Below, in pieces: positions 41,789 to 49,611 of a stretch of DNA of 64,000 nucleotides. Each line of letters begins with the position of its first letter. Positions within the stretch are counted from its first letter, which is position 1. The DNA lies in contig NZ_JAIUCY010000006.1 in NCBI RefSeq assembly GCF_020179755.1, positions 186,001-250,000 of the forward strand, in the 5' to 3' direction. Position numbers and translations under genes: made by a program. The notes beneath the pieces are model-generated. The model made no database searches and was not told the origin of the DNA. It worked only from the letters and a program-made list of their open reading frames with translations. The DNA comes from Herbaspirillum sp. alder98 (lineage in GTDB: Bacteria; Pseudomonadota; Gammaproteobacteria; Burkholderiales; Burkholderiaceae_D).

Positions 41789-42976
41789 ATGCCAATCGTA
41801 CATCTTTCCACCGAACTCAAGCACAGCTATCCATTGCCGGAACCGGCAGCCAACGAAGGCCCACGCGTCATGCAGGCGGCCGAGCCGACCACCTGCACCG
41901 GCCCGCGCTACGCATTCAACAACGCAGACGTCTATTCGATGCTGTTCCACGGCGTGCAATCGTGGGCCAAGAACGCCAAGCTGGGCGAGTCGGCGCTCAA
42001 AGCGTTCGAACGCGACGCCAAGCTCAGCAATGAAAACATCAATAGCAATACCATCCCGTTCGAGGTCAACGACAAGTTCGTCGAAGCGACCCTGATCGCC
42101 GGCATGGGCCCGCTGGCGGGCAATGACATGTCCATGAAACAGATGAAGACGGCGGAGAGCATCAGCTCGCCAGAGAACGACCAGCAACACATGCCGGTCG
42201 GACTGTCCAACCAGTCGCACCTCATTACCGACCGCACCGCCTACTTCAATTCCTTCAAGGGCGACCGCAATGATGCCGTCGCCTGGTCCAATCACCTGAC
42301 CGCAAAGGTGCCCGAGAACCCGCTGTGGGGCGTGCTCGAACTGAGCCGTCGTGCCTCGGCCGGCGGTACCCACCTGAAGTGTTCACCTTGCAACAGCCTG
42401 CACAACAACCACCATATCCTGGCGGCCGAAAGCGATACGCCTTACCTGCATATCGCCGATTCGGTCATGTACCACCTGTCGAAGAACTACAAGGACCGTG
42501 CCGAGCCGCTCAATATCCTCATCGTCGGCACCCGCAGCACGGTGTCGGGCGCGCTGTACCAAAACCAGGAAAAGGCGATGCGGGCGAAATATCCGATGCC
42601 CAAGATCAATTGGGTGATCCCCGGCGAGAAGGCGCAAGACCTGATCATGTCGGGCATCTACGACGGCGTAAAGGCAGGCAAGATGACACTGGCGGCGCAA
42701 CGGATCCACGATGGCGAAGTGCTGGCCATCAAGGAGGCCAAGGAACAAGGCATCGAAGTCCACCTGCGTGGCGCATTCTGCACCGAGATCGATCCTGCCG
42801 AAGAAGCGATGACCGACGATCAGAAGAAAGACCTTGGCAGCACCAAGCCACTGGACGCGACCCAGACCCTGACCGAGATGATGGCCGATGGTTCCAAGGC
42901 GCTGCGTGAAGCCAACGACATCCTCGATGCGCGCGCCGAGAAGGAACTGAAGAACCGCGAACTGCGCGCCGCCTGA
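41789..42976 (+). CDS. Candidate type III effector with Asp/Glu-racemase-like fold
   Basis: A 395-aa protein. An N-terminal extension of roughly 100 residues (MPIVHLSTELKHS..., Ile3) precedes a domain that follows the aspartate/glutamate racemase pattern in order. These are IAGMGPLAGNDM (N-terminal GGMGPLAG loop), SPCNSLHNN with catalytic-type Cys201, ILIVGTRSTVSGALYQ (the GTxxTxxSGxYQ segment) and LRGAFCTEI with the second Cys331. Both cysteines needed for two-base racemisation are present. AGAGG precedes the ATG. The CesT-like chaperone gene follows 88 bp later, which suggests it is secreted. A racemase or a related lyase acting inside host cells would be unusual; activity on free Asp/Glu is inference. 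Confidence 0.82.
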   Translation: MPIVHLSTELKHSYPLPEPAANEGPRVMQAAEPTTCTGPRYAFNNADVYSMLFHGVQSWAKNAKLGESALKAFERDAKLSNENINSNTIPFEVNDKFVEATLIAGMGPLAGNDMSMKQMKTAESISSPENDQQHMPVGLSNQSHLITDRTAYFNSFKGDRNDAVAWSNHLTAKVPENPLWGVLELSRRASAGGTHLKCSPCNSLHNNHHILAAESDTPYLHIADSVMYHLSKNYKDRAEPLNILIVGTRSTVSGALYQNQEKAMRAKYPMPKINWVIPGEKAQDLIMSGIYDGVKAGKMTLAAQRIHDGEVLAIKEAKEQGIEVHLRGAFCTEIDPAEEAMTDDQKKDLGSTKPLDATQTLTEMMADGSKALREANDILDARAEKELKNRELRAA

Positions 42977-43064
42977 CCCCCTGGTCGCGCCCACCGCCCG
43001 GTGAGCGCGACCGCCCCGGAGCGCCGCCCTGGCGGCGGGTCCGGGCTTGATTTCCAATACGACC

Positions 43065-43538
43065 ATGTCCAAACAACTCTATGAAGCGGTCATCCGCGAA
43101 CTGTGCGCGCTGAGCGGCATCAAGGATGCGCAAAGCATCGTCAATGGCGGCCCGGTGGCCGTCAGCGAAGTGGTGTTCTCATTGCATCCGGGCACCGACG
43201 CCAATGAGGGCGACTTGCTGGTGTATTGCGACTTCGGCGAAATCTTCAAGGGGCGTGAGGCCGAGGTCTCGCGCACCCTGCTCGAAGCCAATCTCCTGAT
43301 GTATGCCGCCAACGGGCCGATGTATGCCATCTCGCCGGCGAGCGGACGCGTCGTCTCACAACAACGCTATACCCTGGCCGGCATGCAGGCCGAAGGCTTG
43401 CGCGACACGCTGGCGCTGCTGGCCGCCACTGCCAAGGAATGGCGCAAGACACAGCTGCTGGACAATCCGCCCGTCAAGACCAACGGCAGCGCCGCCACCC
43501 GGATCCAGCAACGCTGGTCGGGTCAAGGGCAACAATGA
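43065..43538 (+). CDS. CesT-family type III secretion chaperone (first)
   Basis: A small acidic 157-aa protein with the CesT/Tir-chaperone pattern: N-terminal helix SKQLYEAVIRELCALSGI, strands INGGPVAVSEVVFSLHPG and LLVYCDFGEI, then LLEANLLMYAANGPMYAISPASGRVVSQQRYTLAGM. Such chaperones bind effector N-termini and keep them export-competent. Its likely client is the racemase-like protein encoded just upstream or the 1618-aa protein. The ATG at 43065 is used; an in-frame TTG 18 nt upstream is possible, and neither has a strong ribosome binding site. A strong terminator follows at 43588. Confidence 0.88.
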   Translation: MSKQLYEAVIRELCALSGIKDAQSIVNGGPVAVSEVVFSLHPGTDANEGDLLVYCDFGEIFKGREAEVSRTLLEANLLMYAANGPMYAISPASGRVVSQQRYTLAGMQAEGLRDTLALLAATAKEWRKTQLLDNPPVKTNGSAATRIQQRWSGQGQQ

Positions 43539-43545
43539 TCAAGAC

Positions 43546-43565
43546 CTGCTGCCTTCCGGCAGCAG
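43546..43565 (+). other. Perfect hairpin after the first chaperone gene
   Basis: CTGCTGCC and GGCAGCAG pair around a TTCC loop, 8 nt after the chaperone stop codon. It has no T-tract, so it may stabilise the mRNA 3' end ahead of the true terminator. Confidence 0.5.
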
Positions 43566-43587
43566 TGGTTCTCACTGCAATAGATCG

Positions 43588-43620
43588 ACGCCGCAGGGCA
43601 TCTCCTGCGGCGTTTTTTTT
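43588..43620 (+). terminator. Rho-independent terminator after the first chaperone
   Basis: ACGCCGCAGG (43588-43597) pairs with CCTGCGGCGT (43604-43613), followed by an eight-T run ending at 43620. This closes the first effector transcription unit. Confidence 0.95.
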
Positions 43621-43657
43621 CGCACGTCGAACGGTACCGAATTATCGCGTCGGGCAT

Positions 43658-43686
43658 GGAACAGAAGTTCACGCGAGCACCACTCA
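43658..43686 (+). promoter_or_regulatory. hrp box (HrpL-type ECF promoter)
   Basis: GGAACA, 16 bases, then CCACTCA: an almost perfect match to the HrpL promoter consensus GGAACC-N16-CCACNNA used for type III secretion genes. It lies 38 bp after the terminator and 242 bp before the next effector ATG at 43928, so that unit has a long leader. Confidence 0.85.
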
Positions 43687-43927
43687 ATCATGACAGTCGA
43701 TCAGCTTGCCAAAACAAAGAGCGATCGGCGTCAGGCAGGAGCGCCCTTACCGCAATCGCGTCGAGCACCGACAGCGCGCGGCTCCAGGCAGCACCGGCCA
43801 CACGATACTGGCTTGCAGGCGCCATGCAGCGCCCGACCAGACTTGAAAACGAATACATGACCTGCGACCTGCCGCATTGCCCGAAGGCGAACGGCAACCG
43901 GACGCGGTCCAACCAGGAAAAACAGAA
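43687..43927 (+). other. Long leader between hrp box and effector gene
   Basis: About 240 bases with no convincing gene. A 56-codon open frame from 43690 has no ribosome binding site and no effector or chaperone character, so it is not called. The leader ends with AGGAAAA before the ATG at 43928. Confidence 0.4.
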
Positions 43928-45331
43928 ATGACACTCCAGATCACCCAACAAAGCTACGTCACGTTCCACCCCAAAGTGGACGAAAACTCTTCTTCCGACG
44001 ACGCCAAGGCCAAGGCCAAGAAAGCCGAACCCGGCAGCACCACTGCTCCCGGCACCAGCAAGAGCGCCGGCCAGGGCAAGGCGGCGTCCCTGCGCCGCGA
44101 CAACGATATCCGGAAAATGTGCGAGATCTATTCCAAGCAGTTTTCCGAACTGGCGCCGCAAGCCGAAGCCCATGCGTTCTACAAGGAGAAATTCCCCAGC
44201 CTGGCCGACATGGACGGGCGTCCGCTGGGCGACTTGCTGGCCGAACTGGATCTGGACAAGGAACAGGGCAATCCGAACATCAAGATCCGCAACAAGGACG
44301 ATGCCCAGGTCGACGACATCTATGCCGTCTATGAACGCGCTCAGGACGAATTGCGTTCCAACCGCATCGTCACGGTCGAAAAGCAGTCGGCCGACCACAA
44401 CGGCATCCCGGCATCGCAGAACCAGGGCGCACTGCGTACGGTGCACATCGGCGTGTATGTCCATACCAAGGGCAATCCGATGCGTGAGACGCAATACCAG
44501 GATCCGGACCAGCCGCTGGGCGAACCGGAGGTGATGGAATGGCGCGCCGCCGCCAACAAGCCGAAGCCCTACATGACACTGCAACCGGGCTTCCTCAACA
44601 ACGAGGAATCGCGCTACACGATGTGGATGCGCCGCAACGATGACAGTCCAAAAGGCTTCCTGTCGCAAAGCCTGATGGCCCACACCGGCCAGATCGAATA
44701 CTCGATGAGCGACCTGAGCAAGTCGTTCGCGCCGCACACCATCGAAGGACGCACCAACCCCAAGGCCGGCCCGCTGGCGCTGGACGAGCATGCCCGTGGG
44801 ATGGCAGTGAAGTACGGCCAGCAGGCCTTCGGCGATGCGAATTGGGCGCGCAATCCCGCCAACCTGCACACCTCGCTACGTGAGGGCGGCAGTTGCTCCA
44901 CGGGCGTGGCCAAGCACATCCAGGGTTTCGACCTGTTTCGCCTGAAGTCCCAGGCTGAAGCCGAGTGGGTGGCCAAGGGCTTGCCGGCAGAGGATGCGCC
45001 GACCATGGACGAACTGGTGGACAAACTGGAAGGCCTGGCGCAATACAATCCGGTGAACCAGTCGCCGCGCACCATGTTCAACAACATGCTGCTGTCGAAG
45101 GTCAACGGCGAATTCCAGTACGTGTTCGTCGGCAAGAGCGACCAGAGCCAGATCGCAAACGACCGTGAAGGCCCGCCACCAGCAGGCCTCAAGCTCGCTC
45201 CGCTGCCTGACCTGCCGGCCGACGATCCACGCACCTTCGAAAATGTGGACGCGGCCAGGAAAGCCAAGCAGATCCCGCGCACCGAGTCCACCCAGGACAA
45301 CCAGGCCACGGAAGCGGCCAAGGGCAAGTAA
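43928..45331 (+). CDS. Candidate type III effector, unknown function
   Basis: A 467-aa protein of no family I recognise. The N-terminus (MTLQITQQSYVTFHPKV) is free of acidic residues for 16 positions and is followed by a Ser/Lys/Ala-rich, probably disordered linker (residues 20-58, AKAKAKKAEPGSTTAPGTSKSAG). The folded part starts near 60. A Gly-Gly-Ser-Cys segment followed by His (REGGSCSTGVAKHIQGF, about residue 320) could be a cysteine-hydrolase active site, but no Asp/Asn partner can be assigned, so this is a guess. There is no signal peptide or membrane helix. An hrp box precedes it and a terminator follows; it is a single-gene unit. Confidence 0.78.
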   Translation: MTLQITQQSYVTFHPKVDENSSSDDAKAKAKKAEPGSTTAPGTSKSAGQGKAASLRRDNDIRKMCEIYSKQFSELAPQAEAHAFYKEKFPSLADMDGRPLGDLLAELDLDKEQGNPNIKIRNKDDAQVDDIYAVYERAQDELRSNRIVTVEKQSADHNGIPASQNQGALRTVHIGVYVHTKGNPMRETQYQDPDQPLGEPEVMEWRAAANKPKPYMTLQPGFLNNEESRYTMWMRRNDDSPKGFLSQSLMAHTGQIEYSMSDLSKSFAPHTIEGRTNPKAGPLALDEHARGMAVKYGQQAFGDANWARNPANLHTSLREGGSCSTGVAKHIQGFDLFRLKSQAEAEWVAKGLPAEDAPTMDELVDKLEGLAQYNPVNQSPRTMFNNMLLSKVNGEFQYVFVGKSDQSQIANDREGPPPAGLKLAPLPDLPADDPRTFENVDAARKAKQIPRTESTQDNQATEAAKGK

Positions 45332-45361
45332 TTTCGCCAGCCGACCCGATGCGGCAGGCCC

Positions 45362-45412
45362 AGCCCGCCAGGACCAGTCCGACCTCACGTCGGCAAGCCT
45401 GGCGGGCTTTTT
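45362..45412 (+). terminator. Rho-independent terminator after the 467-aa effector
   Basis: AGCCCGCCAGG (45362-45372) pairs perfectly with CCTGGCGGGCT (45398-45408), followed by a five-T run. The 25-nt loop itself can fold (GACC...GTCG). It ends the single-gene unit. Confidence 0.85.
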
Positions 45413-45569
45413 CATGGGCGCGCCGACACGGACAGTGAAACCATCACCCGCGGCGCTGCCACCTATCAATCACAAGCGCCAGGCAAACTCGGCGTGCTGA
45501 CGCCCCATCAGCCTGACGCACAGTGCCGCCACTTGCCGGCGGCACGCCACTCCACAACGGAAAAACAAC
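45413..45569 (+). other. Intergenic region before the 988-aa effector
   Basis: No gene and no clear hrp box: a CCACTCCA element at about 45547 has no GGAAC partner 16 bases upstream. A promoter must exist here because a terminator precedes it, but I cannot locate it. GGAAAA serves as ribosome binding site for the ATG at 45570. Confidence 0.35.
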
Positions 45570-48536
45570 ATGCCAAAACTAGACCCGACCGCCTCGTCCT
45601 CGGTCAATCAATCGCAAGAATCACACGAACTGCAGCAGACCCGCTCCAATGCCCCCTTTGCCGGACGCGTCACCGCATCGAAAGCCCCCGTGCTGCCGCG
45701 GCATCAACAGGACCGCACCGGTGGCCGCGGCCCATCGAACACCCAGCGTTCCGCGCAGACGGTGCCGATGACCCCCGCCGATGCGCAGCATCGCATCCAG
45801 CCGCAAGCATTCGGGCACGTCATCGACATGTTCGACCAGGACGGCATCAACCTGCCACCGGCGTTCGATGCCGTTCCCCGCGATGTCGAGCGGGCGCTGG
45901 ATGCGCATCAAGCGCAATTCGCCCCCACGCCAGCGGGCGCCATGTCGCGCTCGGCCAAGCAGGATGCCGCCAACGCGGCCAGCACGCGGGAAGGCCGTTT
46001 CGTCGCATCGGCACAGATCGTCAATGAAGAAACCCGCCCCATCGACCGGGGCGACATGGCCTTGTTTCGCACCTTGCAGCTCGAAGCGATCAATGACGGC
46101 AAGCTCGAGAACCTGCCCAAGCTGCGCGAGCTGCTGCTGAAGATGAATGAGCTTGACGAGAACGAATTCGAGAAAGGCGCGCGTGAAGCGGGCGCCTGGC
46201 TGTCGTGGCGAAATGTGCCCGGCAACCTGATCAACCTGGCACCGCTGGCGTTCATGTTCGCCGCCACCAGTGAGGAAAACAAGGAAAAATACGGCAAACA
46301 GGTCGGCCTGATGGGTGGCTACATGATCTCCAGCATCCTGGCCCAGGCGGTGGGCGCGCTGGCCAATCCGGATGCGCTGATCTACGGCACCCCCTTCGTG
46401 GATGGCTCCAGTCGCGGCGCTCCCGATATCAAACCCGAACTGTCGACCCTGCCAGGCTTTGAACAGATCAAACAAGAGCTTGAAGATTTGCTGGTCCTGA
46501 TTTCGGACGATAGCGAAGTGCAGCAGGCATTCAATCATTTCAATGCCGATCGCCAGGATCCGGCGCGCCAGCAAGCGCTGCAGGCTGCGCTCGACAAGGC
46601 GCAGAAGCGCGAAGACGACGCACCTGCGCGAACCCATTTCACGGGGCGCTCGAATGTCCAGCGCACCTACATCAAGGGCAGCTCGCGGGCGTCCGTGATG
46701 GCCACCGGCCAGGCCTTCGGCAATTGGGGCGGCGGCCTGATCGCGGCGTTGACCAAGATTCCCCGGCTGGCAGGCTATATCCAGATCGGAACCTCGGTGA
46801 TGCGCATGCTGGGCCAGCGCCTCGTCACGCCCAGCGATGAAGTGCAGTTGTTCAAGATGATGTTCGAGCTGGAGATCCTGTCGCGCAAGCTCACCGGCGA
46901 CGATCACGCCGACGAGCAGGTGATCAAGGGCATGGTGCGCTCGCCATTGAAGGTGCGCGCCAATTCGCTGCAAGGCATCGCCACCCATGACAACGAAATG
47001 CTGGAACAGGGCATGGCGGAAATGCTGCGCGCGGCCAATCCGGCGCTGGGAACATCACCGGCGCCCGCAGGCGCTTCCCCCGCCCAGATTGCCGCGGCCG
47101 CCAAACGCGACCCCGAGGTAGTCGCCCTGCTCAAGCTGCGCACCCAGCTTGCACTGCAAGAGCGTCAAAGCTACGCGCGTCGACTCCAGGCAGCGCAGCA
47201 GCAGATGGTGACGCAATCCCAGGCGTTGGTGGCGCGGGATGGCCCCGGGCTGCTGGCCAGTATCGATACCGCCAGCGCTGCGCAAAAGCCGGCGCTGATG
47301 GCGCAGGTTGCCACCAAACTGGGGATCACCCTGGACGAGTACCAGCAGTTCACCCAGTTCCAGCAGCGCGGCCTGGAGGAGTTCGACGATACCGCGATCC
47401 TGCCCATGCTCGAGATCGGCGAAAAGATCGCCACCGCCAAAGCCGGACTGAGCCTGGAAGACCAGTATGCCGTGGCCGGCATGCACGGCCTGTACACCGA
47501 CCTGGCCATGGCGCGCGCCAATCGCGACGACCGCCAGCAGCGCGAACTGTGCAGTTTCATCGCCCAGAAACTGGGGATCGACGTCAGCGCTGTCGAGCAA
47601 TTCCATTTCCTGCAGCATCACCCGCTGGAGGAACTGTCGGATGACGAACAGGCTGAACTGGCCGCCATTACCCAACAGACCGACTATGCGCGCAGCGAAC
47701 TGAGAAAGCAGGGCAAGGACGCCGAGCTCGACCAGCTTGACGCGCGCTACCAGAAGATCAAGCGTGATCCGCTGGTGATCAGCGAGCGCGAATTCGGCAA
47801 TGTTTCAGACGAACATGCCAAGCTGGTACATGACGGCATGCAGGTCACCGAGAACCAGGGCCTGTTCAAGATGAAGCCAGAGACTCCCATGCTGCTCAGG
47901 GACGGTAGCCGGCGCGTGGCCAATGCGCCTGAAATCATCTGCAACGTATGGGCCAACATGTCGCGCAATTTCCAGAACTATGGCCTGGCCGGGAGCAGCG
48001 CGCCGGTGGCGCTGAATTCGGTGGCCGGTTTTTTGATCGCTTGTGCCCGCTACGCGTCCAAGGATCCTGCCGCTTTCGATACGCCCTTGTGGCCACGCGC
48101 GATCACCTCGCTGATATGGGGCGGTGCGTTCGCGCTGAACCTGCGCTCGGGACTGCAGGTCAAGAATGCGCTGATCGCGCCACTGAACTTTGCCGAGCAG
48201 ATTACTGTGCTGTTCGGTCCCTACTCGCCGTTTGCCGAAACCAGCCACCAGAACATGAAGCTGGGTGTGCGCGACGAGCGCCAGAAAAATGAGAACTACC
48301 AGATCCGCGGCGCGGGTAAGGTGTTCCAGCGTCACGGCGCCGAAATTGTCTTCGGCGGCCTACGCGGCCTCAACGGCATCTATAACACCGGCAACGCTGC
48401 GGCGGCGGCAACCAAGGTCAATAAGGACGTCACCGACAAAGTGCTGGAAAACCGGGTTGGTCGCCTGCGCATGCAGGAGGATCTGGCACAGGCCAGGGAC
48501 AACGAGACCGGCGGCCCGGCTGCAGGCGGCCACTAA
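45570..48536 (+). CDS. Large candidate type III effector with membrane-like helices, unknown function
   Basis: A 988-aa protein not recognised as a family. The N-terminal 150 residues are polar, Gln/Ser/Pro-rich and probably disordered, as in many effectors. Four hydrophobic segments stand out: about 217-232 (NLINLAPLAFMFAATS), 247-265 (GGYMISSILAQAVGALAN), 813-830 (ALNSVAGFLIACARYA) and 845-860 (AITSLIWGGAFALNL). A Gln-rich helical stretch near 520-560 may form a coiled coil. This two-pair layout hints at insertion in a host membrane. The 158-aa CesT-like chaperone encoded 64 bp downstream is its probable partner. No enzyme motif was found. Confidence 0.8.
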   Translation: MPKLDPTASSSVNQSQESHELQQTRSNAPFAGRVTASKAPVLPRHQQDRTGGRGPSNTQRSAQTVPMTPADAQHRIQPQAFGHVIDMFDQDGINLPPAFDAVPRDVERALDAHQAQFAPTPAGAMSRSAKQDAANAASTREGRFVASAQIVNEETRPIDRGDMALFRTLQLEAINDGKLENLPKLRELLLKMNELDENEFEKGAREAGAWLSWRNVPGNLINLAPLAFMFAATSEENKEKYGKQVGLMGGYMISSILAQAVGALANPDALIYGTPFVDGSSRGAPDIKPELSTLPGFEQIKQELEDLLVLISDDSEVQQAFNHFNADRQDPARQQALQAALDKAQKREDDAPARTHFTGRSNVQRTYIKGSSRASVMATGQAFGNWGGGLIAALTKIPRLAGYIQIGTSVMRMLGQRLVTPSDEVQLFKMMFELEILSRKLTGDDHADEQVIKGMVRSPLKVRANSLQGIATHDNEMLEQGMAEMLRAANPALGTSPAPAGASPAQIAAAAKRDPEVVALLKLRTQLALQERQSYARRLQAAQQQMVTQSQALVARDGPGLLASIDTASAAQKPALMAQVATKLGITLDEYQQFTQFQQRGLEEFDDTAILPMLEIGEKIATAKAGLSLEDQYAVAGMHGLYTDLAMARANRDDRQQRELCSFIAQKLGIDVSAVEQFHFLQHHPLEELSDDEQAELAAITQQTDYARSELRKQGKDAELDQLDARYQKIKRDPLVISEREFGNVSDEHAKLVHDGMQVTENQGLFKMKPETPMLLRDGSRRVANAPEIICNVWANMSRNFQNYGLAGSSAPVALNSVAGFLIACARYASKDPAAFDTPLWPRAITSLIWGGAFALNLRSGLQVKNALIAPLNFAEQITVLFGPYSPFAETSHQNMKLGVRDERQKNENYQIRGAGKVFQRHGAEIVFGGLRGLNGIYNTGNAAAAATKVNKDVTDKVLENRVGRLRMQEDLAQARDNETGGPAAGGH

Positions 48537-48599
48537 TCCGCAAGCAAATCGCACGGGGCGCGCCGTCGCCCCGTGTCTTGACCCATTTCTGGAGATTCT

Positions 48600-49076
48600 A
48601 TGGTCACGAGCGTTTATCGAAAGATCCTCGAAGATATCTGCACCCTGGCCGACATCCCGGCCTCGAGCCTGATGTACCAGGATGTCAACCTGACGGTCGA
48701 TCGGGTCGATTTCACGATCAGGGACGCCACGCAGGGGGAAGAACACGCCCTGGCGCTGTATTGCGATTTCGGGCCATTGCCGTCAACCGCCAGGGAACAG
48801 GTGCTGGAACGACTGCTGCAGGTCAATCTGGCCACCCACGGCCCGAACGCACCGCTGTTCGCCCAGAACCCGGAAAACGGTCATGTGCTGCTGGCGCGCC
48901 GGGTGGTGCTGGCCCGCCTGCGTGCGCTGGACGTCATGAACCTCCTGGCCGAACATGCCACCCACGCCAGGCAATGGCGAAACGGCTACTACCTGCGCGA
49001 TGACAAGACGGCCGCTCGCGGCAAGAGCCGCACTCACCTGCTGCTGGCAAGTGCCGGCGGCCTGCAACGCGGCTGA
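48600..49076 (+). CDS. CesT-family type III secretion chaperone (second)
   Basis: A 158-aa protein that shares layout with the first chaperone: helix SVYRKILEDICTLADI, strands LTVDRVDFTIRD and ALALYCDFGPL, then LERLLQVNLATHGPNAPLFAQNPENGHVLLARRVVL. The LYCDFG motif and the N-G-P-x-(Y/F) segment recur in both copies, so they are paralogues. GGAG lies 7 bases before the ATG. It is cotranscribed with the 988-aa effector, the likely client. Confidence 0.88.
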   Translation: MVTSVYRKILEDICTLADIPASSLMYQDVNLTVDRVDFTIRDATQGEEHALALYCDFGPLPSTAREQVLERLLQVNLATHGPNAPLFAQNPENGHVLLARRVVLARLRALDVMNLLAEHATHARQWRNGYYLRDDKTAARGKSRTHLLLASAGGLQRG

Positions 49077-49427
49077 ACGGCACGCCCGCCGGTATCTCCC
49101 CCAGTCTTCCACCATGGCCATTGCGCCATGGTGCCCCTCCCGCACTACCTCTTGACGACATGGCCGACTTCACGCGCTATTGCGTAGCTTGATTGTCCAC
49201 TCCCCTGCACTGTCCCCGACCTGCCTGAAGTTCAATGCATGCAACACGCTGCATCATTATTTTTTCGTCCCTGCCTTCGCTGACGCTTGACCAACGCCCC
49301 TAATTGATGCGCCCTGACGGCCACGACCGGCAGCGCCCTGCGCGCGGTTGCGGCCAGGACCGGGGCGGCTCGCGCGCCATCGAGCAAAAATAAAACATTC
49401 ACCCAGCTAGCCATAAATGAATAGATT
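49077..49427. other. Gene-free stretch before the amidotransferase-like effector
   Basis: About 350 bases with no gene I can support. GC content drops toward 49250 and again at 49385-49427. No strong terminator with T-tract follows the chaperone, though CCATGGCCATTGCGCCATGG near 49112-49131 is a small palindromic element. Confidence 0.4.
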
Positions 49428-49463
49428 CGCACCAAAATTGACATTAAATGCAATTTTGGTGCG
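49428..49463. promoter_or_regulatory. AT-rich perfect inverted repeat upstream of an hrp box
   Basis: CGCACCAAAATTG (49428-49440) and CAATTTTGGTGCG (49451-49463) are perfect 13-bp arms with a 10-base loop. They end 21 bp before the hrp box. It lacks a T-tract, so an operator or a boundary structure is more likely than a terminator. Confidence 0.55.
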
Positions 49464-49484
49464 TCATATCACCAAATATGAGCA

Positions 49485-49513
49485 GGAACCATCATCTGGA
49501 GCCCCTCTACATA
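49485..49513 (+). promoter_or_regulatory. hrp box before the amidotransferase-like effector
   Basis: GGAACC, 16 bases, then CTACATA: a perfect -35 half and one mismatch in the CCACNNA half. It lies 98 bp upstream of the ATG at 49612, a normal distance for an HrpL-dependent gene. Confidence 0.75.
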
Positions 49514-49611
49514 TAACGCAAAGAGGGGGCAAATCGTCTCCCTCGCAAACGCGAAACAGGCCCGACTCGGGCCGATGTCGCACCTCCTCACGCAACCAAC
49601 AGAGTGACCAG

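Noticed and set aside
43690..43860. 56-codon frame between the hrp box and the 467-aa effector
   Set aside because: No ribosome binding site and no recognisable protein character; more likely an untranslated leader.
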